A DNA stretch of 64,000 bases from Acidimicrobiales bacterium (GCA_033344915.1 JAWPML010000001.1:4172263-4236262); one strand, 5' to 3'. Counted from the stretch's first letter, positions 40,348 to 53,928 are shown. Notes: generated from the letters alone by a model not told the origin. Numbers and translations: made by a program.

Positions 40348-41460
40348 GCTGGTGGTGATGAGGTCAGCGAACGCGGCGGCGGCCGCGGCGCCCATGCCGG
40401 GTAGCAGGTGTTGGTAGGTGTGCATCGTGAACCCGGGGTGGGCGTGGCCGAGTCGTTCGGAGACGACCTTGATCGGGACACCGGCGGCGACGAGCAGCGA
40501 CGCGTGGGTGTGGCGCAGGTCGTGGAACCGGATCCGTGGAAGGTCGGTCTTGGCGACGGTGCGGTTGAACAGCTGGCTGATCGATTCGGGTGACACCGCG
40601 ATGTGGCGCTGGTTGAGGAACATCGCTGTCGCCGGGTGGATCTGTGCGCCCTCTTCGACAAGGCGTTGTCGCCAGTGTTTGAGCACGTCGAGCGTGCCGG
40701 TGTCGAGGTCGACGCGGCGCCGGCTCGTTCTCGTCTTCACGGGGGCTTCGATGGTGCGGCCGCCGGTCACTTGGCGGGTGCGAGCGATTGACACGGTGGC
40801 GGCGTGGGTGTCGAGGTCGCCCCAGTTGAGGCCGGCGAGCTCACCGCGGCGGAGTCCGGTGTGGGCGACGAGGTGCAGCGCCGGGAACAGTCGATGGCGC
40901 CTGACGATGTCGAGGTAGCTGGCGAGCTGGGATGCAGTCCAGATGGCGGGGATGGTGGAGCGGGTGTCGGGCCTCGGTGGCCGTGCCCGGTGGGCGGGGT
41001 TGGTGTCGAGGAGTTCTCGGTCGATGGCGAGGTCGAGCGCGTTGGCGAGTACCCGGTGGACTTCGAGCACGGTCTTGCGTGACAGGGCCTGCCCGTTCTT
41101 GCCGCCACGAACGGAGAGGTCGGTGTAGGTGGCGTCGAGGTCGGCGGGTCGGAGCCGGTCGAGTCGCTGCTGGCCGATGCGGGGGTTGATGTAGCGGTCG
41201 ATCATCCACCGGTACCGGTTCCGGGTCGGATGGGTCAGGTCGCCTTTCGAGGGGAGCCACACGTCGGTGAGGAACCCGGCCACCGTCGAGGGACACGCGG
41301 CGGCTGGTCGGGCGGCGTCGATGCGGCTACGGATCGCTTCGGCATCGGATCGTGATGTGCCGGCGGGGTGCCAGCGTCGGCGTTCGCTGCCGCTGATGGG
41401 GTCGTGGCCGGTGTAGGCGACGACGTAGAAGCGGTGGTTGCGGTGCACGATGTAGGACAT
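40342..41460 (-). CDS. Tyrosine recombinase/integrase of element 2
   Basis: 373 residues from ATG 41460 (GTG 41466 possible). N-terminal arm-binding part HRNHRFYVVAYTGHDPISGS, a core-binding SAM-like domain, and the catalytic domain with Arg in VAHTGLRRGELAGLN, HDLRHTHAS (HxxR), LGHAHPGF and the Tyr in HTYQHLLPG. It is transcribed toward the tRNA-derived att site 139 bp away, the standard arrangement. The fragment at 36882-37136 is a close relative; the integrase at 54193 is more distant. Confidence 0.95.
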   Translation of the reverse strand: MSYIVHRNHRFYVVAYTGHDPISGSERRRWHPAGTSRSDAEAIRSRIDAARPAAACPSTVAGFLTDVWLPSKGDLTHPTRNRYRWMIDRYINPRIGQQRLDRLRPADLDATYTDLSVRGGKNGQALSRKTVLEVHRVLANALDLAIDRELLDTNPAHRARPPRPDTRSTIPAIWTASQLASYLDIVRRHRLFPALHLVAHTGLRRGELAGLNWGDLDTHAATVSIARTRQVTGGRTIEAPVKTRTSRRRVDLDTGTLDVLKHWRQRLVEEGAQIHPATAMFLNQRHIAVSPESISQLFNRTVAKTDLPRIRFHDLRHTHASLLVAAGVPIKVVSERLGHAHPGFTMHTYQHLLPGMGAAAAAAFADLITTSR

Positions 41461-41499
41461 CGCCACCCATCGGCTCGTCGGGTCGCCAACCCGAAGAGG

Positions 41500-42920
41500 A
41501 TGCTCGCCGGGCTTGGCTGGCAGACTGGGTTGGTGTCGGAGCCTGTGCGCAATCGCTGCCGTCCTGCGGAGTTGACCGAGGGTGATGTCGCTGCGGCCAT
41601 CGAGCGTATTCGAGCGAGTGATGGCGACGTTGCGGCTGAGGCGGAGCATGTCGTTGATTCGTTGACGTGGGGCGAGGGTCCGGGCGTGATCCGTCAGTCG
41701 GGGCTGCAGGAGTGGCTCTGGTACGTGGTGCCGACGAAGTATCTGACTGATGAGGTCGGCTACATGGGTCGGTTCGCCGAAACGGCAGCCGTGCTCTTCG
41801 ATGAGCTCGGACTCGACGGGTATGCGGCGATCTGTCGGTCGGAGGAGACCGCCAAGGTCCATGAGGCGTTCGACCGATCGGATGCGGCCGGCCGGTCGGC
41901 GCTGAGGAAGGCGATCGAGCGATCCGGTATCGACCCGCCTGATCTCGACGACTTCGCGTGGTCGTCGGTGATGCGGTCCGAAGATGCTCAGGCCCGGTCA
42001 GCGGTCGAGACCGCGTTGGAGGACGCGATAAACACCGGGGAGATGACGGTCGGGGCCAAGGGTTGGCGTGGCGTTCAGGCGCGGGTGTGCGCCGCCGTCC
42101 TCGAGGGCGACCACCCGGTGATCCCCGGTCAGTCGTGGCGCACGGCGATCGTGACCGAGCGCATCGAAGCGTGGGTGTCTGCTGCCGAGCGCCGCAGCCC
42201 CAAGCTCTTCGAGGCTCGAGCACAGATCGCGTACCGGCTTCTGCATCCCGTTGAGCAACCCCCTGAGGCGGACGCAGCGGTTCGCCCGTTGGTGTGGCTG
42301 TTGGAGCGGTGGGGTGATGAGCAGCCGTTGACCCAGGCCGGCTACTGAAGCCTGCCTTCGTCCAGTCGCTCCAGGCCGACCGCCCGTGGCAGGACCCGTT
42401 GCCGCTCGATCGGCCGGTCAAGAACGAACTCGATGACCGGGTGCTACTCGACCTTCGAGAGTGGCTGCAACGAATCGGCGCGGTCCGCAAACACAAGGCG
42501 AGCCTGCGCAGAACACCGTTCGGCCGGGAGATCGCCACCGATCCTGCGGGAGCCTGGCGGGCGTTGACCAGGAAGCTCGTGGGCGGCGACGAGTGGGAGA
42601 GATTCGTCGCCGAGACCGGCCTGCTCTTCTTCCTCGCCCAGACCGAACCGATCTCGGACAACGCGGCACCGGTCTTCATCCGCAACTGCGCAATCGAGAT
42701 GGGCTGGCAGATCACCCGCGACGGAATCAGCGGACCCCCGCCGCTGCGCGACGTGTCCTGGACCTTCATCGACGCCCGACATGTCTGGGACGCCTGGGCA
42801 CTCACCGTGACGTCCGGCGACTGGGGCAACCGCCGGATCTCGCTCACCGATGCCGGTCAGGCAGCAGCACTCGGCTACCTGCGTCATGTTGCTGCCGGTC
42901 CGAATGACACGCCATGGTGA
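41500..42920 (+). pseudogene. Frameshifted protein resembling plasmid pRiA4b ORF-3-like C-termini
   Basis: Two adjacent frames read as one protein: the first (to 42348) ends WGDEQPLTQAGY, where TGA interrupts; with one added base the sequence continues LKPAFVQSLQ and joins DRPVKNELDDRVLLDLREWL ... GRRISLTDAGQAAALGYL-like text ending at 42920. The LTQAGYLKPA plus ERIGAVRKHK pattern is typical of this plasmid-borne family, whose function is not known. Start uncertain (ATG 41500 or GTG 41533). Confidence 0.65.
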
Positions 42921-43344
42921 GCAAGAACCGTGGCAGCCGGCTCGATTCGGTGCCGAGGTTTGGAAGGAACGGTTCAGGCGGGAGTGGTCGTTGTGGGATC
43001 TCTGGTATTGCATCGTGATCGAACTCGACCACGACGACGATCCCGACGGTCTCCGGGAGGTCTTCATCGATACGACCCGATCACCCGGGTACGGGTCGGG
43101 ACGTGACGGCGAGGCGAAGCTCAACCATCTCGACGATCTCATACAGCGTCTGGCCGAGGTCAACCGTCGAGACCTTCCCGGCCCCGACGACTTCGCCGAC
43201 ACACGTGTCGTCAAGCGCGCTCGGGACCAGGTCGCCGGCCGGGTGCCGATCGGAATGGCGCGTCGAGACCGAACCGATGCCCAACACGCCCCGAATCCGG
43301 TTCGCAGCAGGGGCCCGTTTCGGTTGGGACGCCTTCCCGTGTGA
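42904..43344 (+). CDS. Hypothetical acidic/aromatic protein
   Basis: 146 residues from ATG 42904, overlapping the previous frame by 17 bp. WKERFRREWSLWDLWYCIVI, ELDHDDDPDGLREVFIDTT, EAKLNHLDDLIQRLAEVNRR. The last 40 residues overlap the start of the truncated gene at 43277 and lose protein character, so the 3' end may be altered. No family recognised. Confidence 0.5.
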   Translation: MTRHGEQEPWQPARFGAEVWKERFRREWSLWDLWYCIVIELDHDDDPDGLREVFIDTTRSPGYGSGRDGEAKLNHLDDLIQRLAEVNRRDLPGPDDFADTRVVKRARDQVAGRVPIGMARRDRTDAQHAPNPVRSRGPFRLGRLPV

Positions 43345-43416
43345 CCCGGCCCGCTTCTACGAACGCCTGCGACCGGTTGCCGATGGCAAGAGCCATGTGA
43401 ACAAGTACACGAGTGA
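43277..43416 (+). pseudogene. 5' fragment of the hypothetical gene repeated at 52429
   Basis: PNTPRIRF, ARFGWDAFPCDPARFYERLR, VADGKSHVNKY matches the N-terminus of the gene at 52429 almost residue for residue, then ends abruptly where the P450 operon begins. With about 15 bp upstream it forms a roughly 150-bp direct repeat (43262-43416 and 52414-52567) around the operon. Confidence 0.75.
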
Positions 43417-43448
43417 GCGGAGAGAGCTGTTGGTGGTCGGACGGACGC

Positions 43449-44660
43449 TCAGCCGACGGCGACGTTGAGTTGGTCGAGGCCGCGCAGCGTGAGTCGGTCT
43501 CGCCAGGCGGGTTCGGTGTCGAGGAGTTCGATCGTGTTGAAGCGGTTCAGGAGCTTGTTGAGAACGGCTTGGCCTTCCATGCGGGCGAGGTTCGCGCCGA
43601 GGCAGTAGTGGATGCCGGTGGCAAAGCTCATGAGCGGTATCTGGCTGCGGGTGATGTCGAATTCGTTCGGATGGTCGATCTTCGACGGGTCGCGGTTCGC
43701 GGCGGCGAGAAGAGTGATGACTGCGTCGCCCTCCCTGATCGTGTGGGAATGGAGCTGGACGTCTTCGAAGGCAACCCTGAGGTCGAGTTGCACCGGTGAC
43801 TCGAATCTCAGGACCTCATCGATGGCCGACGGGATGAGTTCGGGGTCTTGCCGGAGTTTGGCGAGCTGGTCGGGTCGACGAAGCAGGGTGTTGACGGTGT
43901 TGCCGATGAGATTGGTCGTGGTCTCGAACCCTGCGGCGAAGATGAGGATCGCGGTCGCGATGAGCTCCGATTGAGACAGCCGGTCGCCGCCATCGCGGAG
44001 TTCGATGAGGGCGCTGAGGAGATCGTCGCCGGGGTCCTCCTGACGGCGAGCGATGAGGTCGGTGAAGTAGTCGGCTTGTTGCTGTCCTGCTGCGTTGGCG
44101 GTAACCATCTCTTCTTCGGTGACGTCGGGCTCGATCGACTTCGCCGCGGCGAGGGTGAGCGGGCGAAAGGCGTCGCGTTCGTCCTCGGGCACGCCGAGAA
44201 GTTCGCCTATCACGCGTACCGGCAGCGGGAACGCAAGGGTGTCCATGAGATCGACTTCGCCGGCTTCGGCGATGGCATCGAGGATGTCGTCGCACATTGT
44301 CTCGACGTTGTCGCGTAGGCGTTCGACGCGGCGAGGAGTGAACTCGCGAGCGACGAGCCCTCGCAGTCTCGTATGGTCCGGCGGGTTGAGCAGCAGCATG
44401 CTGTCGCGTGCGAACTTCAGGCGACTGCGGGGAGCACCGCCCGGGAGCAACGTCATGGGCTTGTCGGGGTCGCTCTTGCCGAAGCGTGGGTCTCGGAGCA
44501 CGTTGTGGCAGTCGTCGTACCGGGCGAGAAACCAGATGTCGGCGAGTTCACTCCGGGCGATGGGCGCTTGTTCTTGGAGTTGGGCGTACAGCGGGTAGGG
44601 GTTTCTACGCCCCTCCGGCGTGGTCATGATCTCGAGGATGAGTTCGTCGGGCGTGCTCAC
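43449..44660 (-). CDS. Cytochrome P450, copy 1
   Basis: 403 residues from GTG 44660, soluble bacterial CYP length. I-helix AAGFETTTNLIGN, ExxR in EVLRFESPVQ, and heme loop [19 protein letters not shown] with the thiolate Cys. It would hydroxylate a hydrophobic substrate; ferredoxin partners are not in this operon. Last gene of the operon, overlapping the hotdog gene by 4 bp. Confidence 0.95.
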   Translation of the reverse strand: MSTPDELILEIMTTPEGRRNPYPLYAQLQEQAPIARSELADIWFLARYDDCHNVLRDPRFGKSDPDKPMTLLPGGAPRSRLKFARDSMLLLNPPDHTRLRGLVAREFTPRRVERLRDNVETMCDDILDAIAEAGEVDLMDTLAFPLPVRVIGELLGVPEDERDAFRPLTLAAAKSIEPDVTEEEMVTANAAGQQQADYFTDLIARRQEDPGDDLLSALIELRDGGDRLSQSELIATAILIFAAGFETTTNLIGNTVNTLLRRPDQLAKLRQDPELIPSAIDEVLRFESPVQLDLRVAFEDVQLHSHTIREGDAVITLLAAANRDPSKIDHPNEFDITRSQIPLMSFATGIHYCLGANLARMEGQAVLNKLLNRFNTIELLDTEPAWRDRLTLRGLDQLNVAVG

Positions 44661-45376
44661 GGTCGGGTGTCCTTTTCGATAGGGGGTTGGTCGATGAGGG
44701 CTGCGAGTTGGTCGAGTTGGACGGCGATGAACAGCGCGGTGGATTCGACGAAGAGACCTTCGGGGCTTGTGCCGGTGCACTCGATGTAGAGCTTTCGGCC
44801 GTCCCGTCGGTTCAGGCGAGCTCTGAATTCGAGCGGTGTGGCGAGTGGGCACGGCGCCCGGTATCTCAGGGTGAGCTCGCCGGTGAATGCCATGGTGCCG
44901 ATGATCGGCAGAAGCCCACCGATGGTCTCGTCGACGCAGGCCGCGACGATGCCGCCGTGCCCACGCCCGGGGGCGCCTTCCCATCCGGGGCCAAGAACGA
45001 TCGTGCCCACTGCCTCGTCACCGTCACGGCTGATCCGGAGACCCATGCCGAGCGGGTTCGCCGATCCCGACACCGGCGAGTCGTGGAACAGATCGACGAA
45101 CGCGCCGTCCTCGACGGCCTGTCCCAGTGAGCCGCTGTCCAGCGCGGCCGCGAAGCGCGGACTGGCCATCATCTCGTCGAGACGACCTCTCGCGGGCTGC
45201 GCCTCGATCTGGGAAGAGAGTTCGTCGGCGGCTGCAGCGATCCGGTGCAGGTCCGAGATGTCCACGCGGTGCGACACGATGGCATGAGAGAGACGCCGCA
45301 TGGCGGCTGCGGCTCCGATGCGGGCGGGGAGATCGGGATGATCGTCGGCGGAGGCATCCAGAGAAGAGGCGGTCAT
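44657..45376 (-). CDS. Hotdog-fold thioesterase-like protein (PaaI type)
   Basis: 239 residues from ATG 45376. The C-terminal 130 residues are hotdog-like: GTIVLGPGWEGAPGRGHGG, IVAACVDETIGGLLPIIG, TGELTLRYRAPCPLATPLEF. GHGGIVAACVDE is the usual active helix region. The N-terminal 100 residues are helical and unassigned. Suggests acyl-CoA or acyl-ester substrates. Coupled by 4-bp overlaps on both sides. Confidence 0.85.
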   Translation of the reverse strand: MTASSLDASADDHPDLPARIGAAAAMRRLSHAIVSHRVDISDLHRIAAAADELSSQIEAQPARGRLDEMMASPRFAAALDSGSLGQAVEDGAFVDLFHDSPVSGSANPLGMGLRISRDGDEAVGTIVLGPGWEGAPGRGHGGIVAACVDETIGGLLPIIGTMAFTGELTLRYRAPCPLATPLEFRARLNRRDGRKLYIECTGTSPEGLFVESTALFIAVQLDQLAALIDQPPIEKDTRP

Positions 45377-46263
45377 GGGCGCTCGGCTTTCGTGTCGGGG
45401 CTGAGGCCGGAAAGGAATTCGAGGACTGCATCGACGAAGTGGTCGTTCTGGTCGCCGGCGACCATGTGACCGGCGTCCGCGACGTCGACGAACCGCGAGC
45501 CCGGAACGATGTCGACGAACTCGCGTACGGCTTCGGGCGAAACCATGTCGCTTTGTGCGCCCCGCACGACCAGGGTCGGGACCCGCACCCGGGCAGCGGC
45601 GTCGAGCAGCATCGCTCGGATCGCGTCGCTCCGTTCGGTCCCTTCCTGTGAGCTGAGGATCTCGTCGGCTCGACCTTCGAGGAATCTGATGTCCCAATGC
45701 CAACGCCAGCGATCGTCCGGTCCATGGCGCAGGACCTGGCGCAGCCCGTCGGGGGAGTCTGGTTTGGGACGACCGGTGTAGTCGGCGATGACCTGCGAGG
45801 CGTCATCAAGGGTGTCGAAGCCTTCGGGATGCGCGGCCATGAACCCGACGATGCGTTTCACGCCGTCGAGTTCCATGCGCGGCGTCACGTCGACGAGTAC
45901 CAACGCGCGGTAGAGCTGGGTGACTGAGCGTCCCTGAGCGATCAGGGCTGACATTCCGCCGAGCGATGCACCCACTACCACGGGAGGGCGGGAGAACCGG
46001 TCGATCAGTGCTTCGACGTCGTCGCCGAAGTGGTCCCAGTCATAGGAAGACTCAACGGGCCAGTCACTGTCACCGTGACCGCGGTGATCCACAGTCACGG
46101 CGTGCCAGCCGGCGCGGACGACCGCGCGGGCGGCCTCGTCCCAGGCCCGGCGGCTCTGACCGGCCCCGTGCAGAAACACCACCGGAGGGTCGTCAGGGTC
46201 GCCCCACAAATCAGCGGCCAGTTCGAGGCCGCCGCCGCTCAGCCGGATGGGTTCAGGGGTCAT
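45373..46263 (-). CDS. Alpha/beta hydrolase
   Basis: 296 residues. Oxyanion region PPVVFLHGAGQSRRAWDEAA, nucleophile elbow VVGASLGGMSALIAQG (GxSxG), acid region VVRGAQSDMVSPEA and His in VADAGHMVAGDQ. Resembles esterases/haloperoxidase-like hydrolases of xenobiotic pathways. Overlaps both neighbours by 4 bp. The substrate is unknown. Confidence 0.93.
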   Translation of the reverse strand: MTPEPIRLSGGGLELAADLWGDPDDPPVVFLHGAGQSRRAWDEAARAVVRAGWHAVTVDHRGHGDSDWPVESSYDWDHFGDDVEALIDRFSRPPVVVGASLGGMSALIAQGRSVTQLYRALVLVDVTPRMELDGVKRIVGFMAAHPEGFDTLDDASQVIADYTGRPKPDSPDGLRQVLRHGPDDRWRWHWDIRFLEGRADEILSSQEGTERSDAIRAMLLDAAARVRVPTLVVRGAQSDMVSPEAVREFVDIVPGSRFVDVADAGHMVAGDQNDHFVDAVLEFLSGLSPDTKAERP

Positions 46264-48436
46264 GACACCAGCTCCGGTTCAGGTGGGTCGACAGAGCTGA
46301 GCTCGGGATCCTGGTGGACAGCGCCTTCGATGTTGATCTGGGGGGTGAGCCGATCGAGCCACGACGGGTACCACCAGTTGGCTTTGCCCATCAGTTCCAT
46401 CGTGGCGGGCACGAGAAGGGATCTGACCAGGGTGGCGTCGAAGAAGATGGCGGTCGCCAGGCCGATGCCGAACAGCTTCGTGGTGCGATCCTCAGCGAGG
46501 GCTGCCGATCCGAAGACGGCGACCATGATCGCGGCTGCGGCAGTGATGACCCGTGCGGTGGCGGCGAGGCCGTCGGCAACGGCGGTGGCGTTGTCGCCGC
46601 TGCGAACATACTCCTCACGGATCCGCGACAGGAGGAAGACTTCGTAGTCCATCGAGAGCCCGAACAGCACCGCGAACAACAGCATCGGGATGAACGACTG
46701 GATCGGGCCGGTGGCGTCGAGACCGATCAGATCCTTGCCCCACCCCCACTGGAAGATCGCGACCATCACTCCATAGGCGGCGCCGATCGACAGCAGGTTC
46801 ATGACTGCGGCTTTGATGGGGATGACGATCGATCGAAACACCACCATCAACAACAGGAACGACAGGCCGATCACGGCGGCGATGAACACCGGCAGCCGGT
46901 CGGCGAGTGTCGTGCCGAGGTCCTCGAAGACGGCGGTCACCCCACCTACGTGGACCACCAAGCCGCTGCTGTCGATGCTGGGGATGACCCCAGAGCGCAA
47001 CCGGTCGAGCAGTTCGCGGGTGGCTTCGTCCTGGGGCGATGTCGTCGGGAACACCGACGCGATCGCGGTGTCGCCGGCCGCGTTCACGGTGATCGGCGAC
47101 ACGGCAGCGACGCCACGCTCAGCCGCGATGGCATCCATCGTCGTTTCGAGCGGTGTCAGATCTCCGCCGGCGGGAAGTTCCGCAGCAACGAGGAACGGCC
47201 CGTTGAATCCGGGACCGAACCCCTCGGCAAGCAGGTCATAGGCCCGCCGCGAGGTTTGGGAGATCGGGTCGCTGCCCGCGTCGGCGCTGCCGAGCCGCAT
47301 CGAGAAGACCGGAATCGTCAACGCGACAAGCAGCAGCGTGCCCACGATGGCGAATGGCCAGGGGCGGTGCTGAACCATCCGGCTCCATCGGAACCATCCC
47401 GAGTTTCGATGCGCGGACTCGTCCCGATGCAGCCCCGGGACGCGCCACGAGTCGATTCGGTGCGCGACCAGCCCCAGCGTGGCCGGAACCAGGGTGAGCG
47501 TTGCGGCGAGTACCACGACAACGGCGACGCCGACTCCGACCGCGAGGGCTTGCACGATCGGAACTCGCATCAACAACATTCCCGAGAGTGAGATCACGAC
47601 GGTCAGCCCGGCGAACACGACGGCACGCCCGGACGTGTCCATGGCTCGACCGACTGCGTCGCCCACGGCGAGGCCTTCATGCAGAGCGGCGCGGAAGCGG
47701 GAGACGATGAAGAGGGCGTAGTCGATCCCGACGCCGAGACCGACCAGAGTCGCGAGCCGAGGACCGAAGTCGGAGAGCTCCATGGCGTTGGCCAACACGT
47801 CGAGGATCGACAGCGCGACACCGAGTGAGAACAGCGCTGTGATCAGCGGCAGGCCCATGGCGACGACCGACCCGAACGACACCAACAACACGATGACCGC
47901 GACCGCAAGACCGATTCGTTCCGAGCGACCGCCCGGCCCCTCGATCTCACTGAACTGGATCGCCCGTCCCCCCGCCTCGACCTGCAGCCCGTCGCGGTTT
48001 GCGTCGGCGACCAGAGCCTTGAGGTCGTCGATCACCTCGTCGGGAAGTTCGGTGCCGCGTTGATCGAACTGAACCGTCGCGAAGCCCACGGTGGCCTGCT
48101 GAGAGATCGTCCTGCTGTCGGTGGCGTAGGGGTCGCTGACCGAGTCGACATGATCCAGCAGTGCGAGAGCGGCGATCAGCGCGCCTACCTGCTGGGTGAC
48201 GTCGGGCGCGCGAACATCCGCAGCGGCAAACACGATGTCGGTTGTGTCGCCGGAACGCTGGGGAAATCGATCCTCCAACAGATCGAACGCTTGCTGGGAC
48301 TCGGCGCCGGGTACTTCGAACACCAAGCTCGTCTCGCCGCCCACGCTTCGCCCCAGAACGACCGCGACGATCAACACTGCGACCCACGTTCCGATCACGA
48401 GCCAGCGATGACGCGCGCACCACCGTCCAAGCCGGT

Positions 48437-48440
<4 letters not shown>
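46260..48440 (-). CDS. MMPL-family RND transporter
   Basis: 726 residues with two repeats of one plus five membrane helices. First helix RWLVIGTWVAVLIVAVVLG, then large outer loops, and MMPL segments LVGLGVGIDYALFIVSRFR and LLFAVLFGLSMDYEVFLLSR, the conserved GxDY-like positions. Exports hydrophobic molecules or lipids using proton motive force. Shorter than mycobacterial MmpL (about 950), similar to YdfJ-type pumps. Overlaps the TetR gene by 4 bp. Confidence 0.94.
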
Positions 48441-51880
<3,440 letters not shown>

Positions 51881-51910
51881 TTTCCTCGTGTGGAGTGGTG
51901 AATCCGGCGG

Positions 51911-52327
51911 TCAGTCGGTGCTGTCGGGGCGTCCGCTGACAGGTTCCGCAATCGTTTCCACGATCGCCGTCGTGCGGTTCTGCAGCCGATGAGAGAGGTC
52001 CCGGTGGAACCACTGGGCGATGCGCGAGGGCGATGCCGACACCAAGATGCGATGCGCACCGAAGTGTGACAGCGCCGAGTCCACGGCTGCGGTCACATCG
52101 GAGCCGCCGACCTCCCCGCTGACCCCCACCCCCAACAACTCGAGCCGAGTCGTGGTCTCGGTTAGGCGAGCGTCCGCTTGATCTCCGCAAGCGACGATGA
52201 AGACCTCGACGGGCGGATCGCTGTGTACGTAGGCATTGACTCGCTGCGCCAACCCCTCCTGAACGAGTTGATCCGTCGACACGACAAGAAGCTTGATCAC
52301 CTTCGCCAGCCCTTCTGGATCCGTCAT
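51911..52327 (-). CDS. Universal-stress-like hypothetical protein heading the operon
   Basis: 138 residues. VIKLLVVSTDQLVQEGLAQR, VEVFIVACGDQ, SHFGAHRILVSASPSRIAQW: alternating strands and helices with a Rossmann-like look similar to USP-type domains, without a clear G-2x-G-9x-G nucleotide motif. 30 bp upstream of the P450 gene, so it is the first gene of the eight-gene operon. An AT-rich promoter region (52328-52390) lies before it. Confidence 0.6.
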   Translation of the reverse strand: MTDPEGLAKVIKLLVVSTDQLVQEGLAQRVNAYVHSDPPVEVFIVACGDQADARLTETTTRLELLGVGVSGEVGGSDVTAAVDSALSHFGAHRILVSASPSRIAQWFHRDLSHRLQNRTTAIVETIAEPVSGRPDSTD

Positions 52328-52428
52328 CGAGAACTCGGTATTGGAAACATATTACAAGTTACAGTTCCGAGTCCTCGCGAGCAAGCGCTGCTTCTCGGAT
52401 CCTGAGCAACCGCGCCAAGACCGTCCCG

Positions 52429-53194
52429 ATGCTCAACACGCCCCGCATACGGTTCGAAACGCTGGCCCAGTTCGGTTGGGACGTCTTCCCGTCGGATCCG
52501 GCCCGCTTCTACGAGCGTCTGCGACCGATCGCCGATGGCAAGAGCCATGTGAACAAGTACAAGAGCTTCGACGTTGTCGACCGGCTCGTGACGCGGCTCG
52601 CTGATCTCGACGGTCCGCGCCGCAAGCTCGTCGACCGGGTCAGCCTCTACCGTGCGTTTCACACCGCCGTGCTCGTGCTCGCCGACCGCACTGACGACAG
52701 CCACGGAAACGTCGGCGAGGCCCGGACCACCGCATGGGAAACGTACCTCGCGCTCGACTGGCGCGGTGCCGGCGTCGAGCCGGCCGCATACTGGCGCGAC
52801 ATCTGCGCCCTGCTGATCTGGGACCCTACGCCCTCGACTACAAGGCCGAGACGACTGGTTCACCCAGGTCCACGGTGACGAGATCGGACTCATCGCTCAG
52901 ATTCTCCAGGAGCTCGAAGGCGAGCTGCGCGCGGCGATCCTCGACTGGGAGGCTGACCGTGCCTTCGAAGCCGTGGCGCACCTCTAGCTCGCAACCGGAC
53001 ACTCCGACGGCTTCGTCTATGCAGCGAGAGGGCTCGGTTCGCGATCGTGGCAGCCGATCGTCGTCATGGCCGAACACGCAATCGGATCAGGTGACCGGGA
53101 GACGGCGGGAGCGGTCTTCGATGCGGCTGACCAGCCGGGTTTCCACCAGAGCCTACTCGTCGACCACCGCGCCAGCCTCGGACTCAACGTATGA
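52429..53194 (+). pseudogene. Hypothetical gene with frameshift and internal stop
   Basis: From ATG 52429: FGWDVFPSDPARFYERLRPI, ADGKSHVNKYKSFDVVDRLV, VSLYRAFHTAVLVLADRTDD, WRDICALLIWD. Protein sense then moves to another frame (RDDWFTQVHGDEIGLIAQIL, ILDWEADRAFEAVAHL), is cut by TAG at 52985-52987, and continues in that frame LATGHSDGFVYAARGLGSRS to TGA 53192-53194. Family unknown. A 5' copy lies at 43277. Confidence 0.65.
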
Positions 53195-53207
53195 CCGCTC
53201 TTGCGTT

Positions 53208-53229
53208 ATCATCGCTTTGATGCGATGAT
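53208..53229. promoter_or_regulatory. Operator overlapping the toxin start
   Basis: ATCATCGC (53208-53215) and GCGATGAT (53222-53229) form an 8-bp perfect inverted repeat with a 6-nt spacer. The right arm includes the toxin ATG at 53225. Likely binding site of the XRE antitoxin. Confidence 0.6.
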
Positions 53230-53560
53230 GGCGGTGGCCGGGGTCGAGGCACACGACGAGATTGTCGCGTGGCTCGACTCGCTCACCGAAGCTGATTGGC
53301 AACGCGTGTCGGTGATCATCGATCGACTCGCTGAGTTGGGATCGCGGGCTCGGATGCCGTTGTCGAGGAGTCTCGGTGACGGACCGTTCGAGCTGCGGTT
53401 CACCCTCGGTTCGGCAGCACGGCGAATCACCTACCGGTTCACCAAGGACGGCCGGATCATCTTGCTGGCCGCGTTTCGCAAGCAACGCAACAACGAACCG
53501 ACCGGGGTAGCTCGAGCCCGCACGGTCGCCGAGGAATGCGCGAAGCGCTTCCCCTACTAG
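53225..53560 (+). CDS. RelE/HigB-like (Gp49-type) toxin
   Basis: 111 residues from ATG 53225 (53228 or TTG 53201 are alternatives). AHDEIVAWLDSLTEADWQRV, RLAELGSRARMPLSRSLGDG, PFELRFTLGSAARRITYRFT, RIILLAAFRKQRNNEP: the layout and basic residues of phage-derived Gp49-like HigB ribonucleases that cut mRNA on the ribosome. The XRE antitoxin follows 15 bp later. Confidence 0.88.
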   Translation: MMAVAGVEAHDEIVAWLDSLTEADWQRVSVIIDRLAELGSRARMPLSRSLGDGPFELRFTLGSAARRITYRFTKDGRIILLAAFRKQRNNEPTGVARARTVAEECAKRFPY

Positions 53561-53575
53561 AAGAGGAGAACGACG

Positions 53576-53896
53576 ATGGCCAACTACTCCCGATGGGAAG
53601 ACATCAAGAACCGCAAGGGCACCCCGTCGGCCGAGACACGCGCTGGGGCCGAGCAGGACCTCGACCTTGGTCAGCTGATCTACGACCTGCGCACCGAAGC
53701 CGGCCTTTCCCAGCGGGAGCTCGCCGAGCGGATGGGGACGACCCAGTCGGTGATCTCCCGACTCGAGGAAGGCGGCGGGGCACGCAACCGGGTCGATACC
53801 CTCGCCCGCGTGGCCAAGGCGCTTGATCGGCACCTGGTGCTCTCGTTTCCGGCCGAGGTCCCCGACACGCTCACCGATGCCGTCCAGGTCTCCTGA
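53576..53896 (+). CDS. XRE-family (HigA-like) antitoxin
   Basis: 106 residues with GAGGAGAACGACG before ATG 53576. HTH DLDLGQLIYDLRTEAGLSQR, ELAERMGTTQSVISRLEEGG, then VDTLARVAKALDRHLVLSFP. Neutralises the preceding toxin and probably represses the operon. A frameshifted homologue ends element 1 at 39702-40006. Confidence 0.9.
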   Translation: MANYSRWEDIKNRKGTPSAETRAGAEQDLDLGQLIYDLRTEAGLSQRELAERMGTTQSVISRLEEGGGARNRVDTLARVAKALDRHLVLSFPAEVPDTLTDAVQVS

Positions 53897-53906
53897 GACG
53901 GCGTCG

Positions 53907-53928
53907 AAAAGCTCACAGAAAACTCACG
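53907..53928. repeat. 22-bp repeat at right end of element 2, followed by short iterons
   Basis: Identical to 40008-40029. Just after it, 53936-53970 contains AACAGCGGGG-type units repeated at 10-bp steps (GGGAAACAGCGGGGAACAGC and onward). A looser version lies at 40035-40075. Probably recombination accessory sites. Confidence 0.55.
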
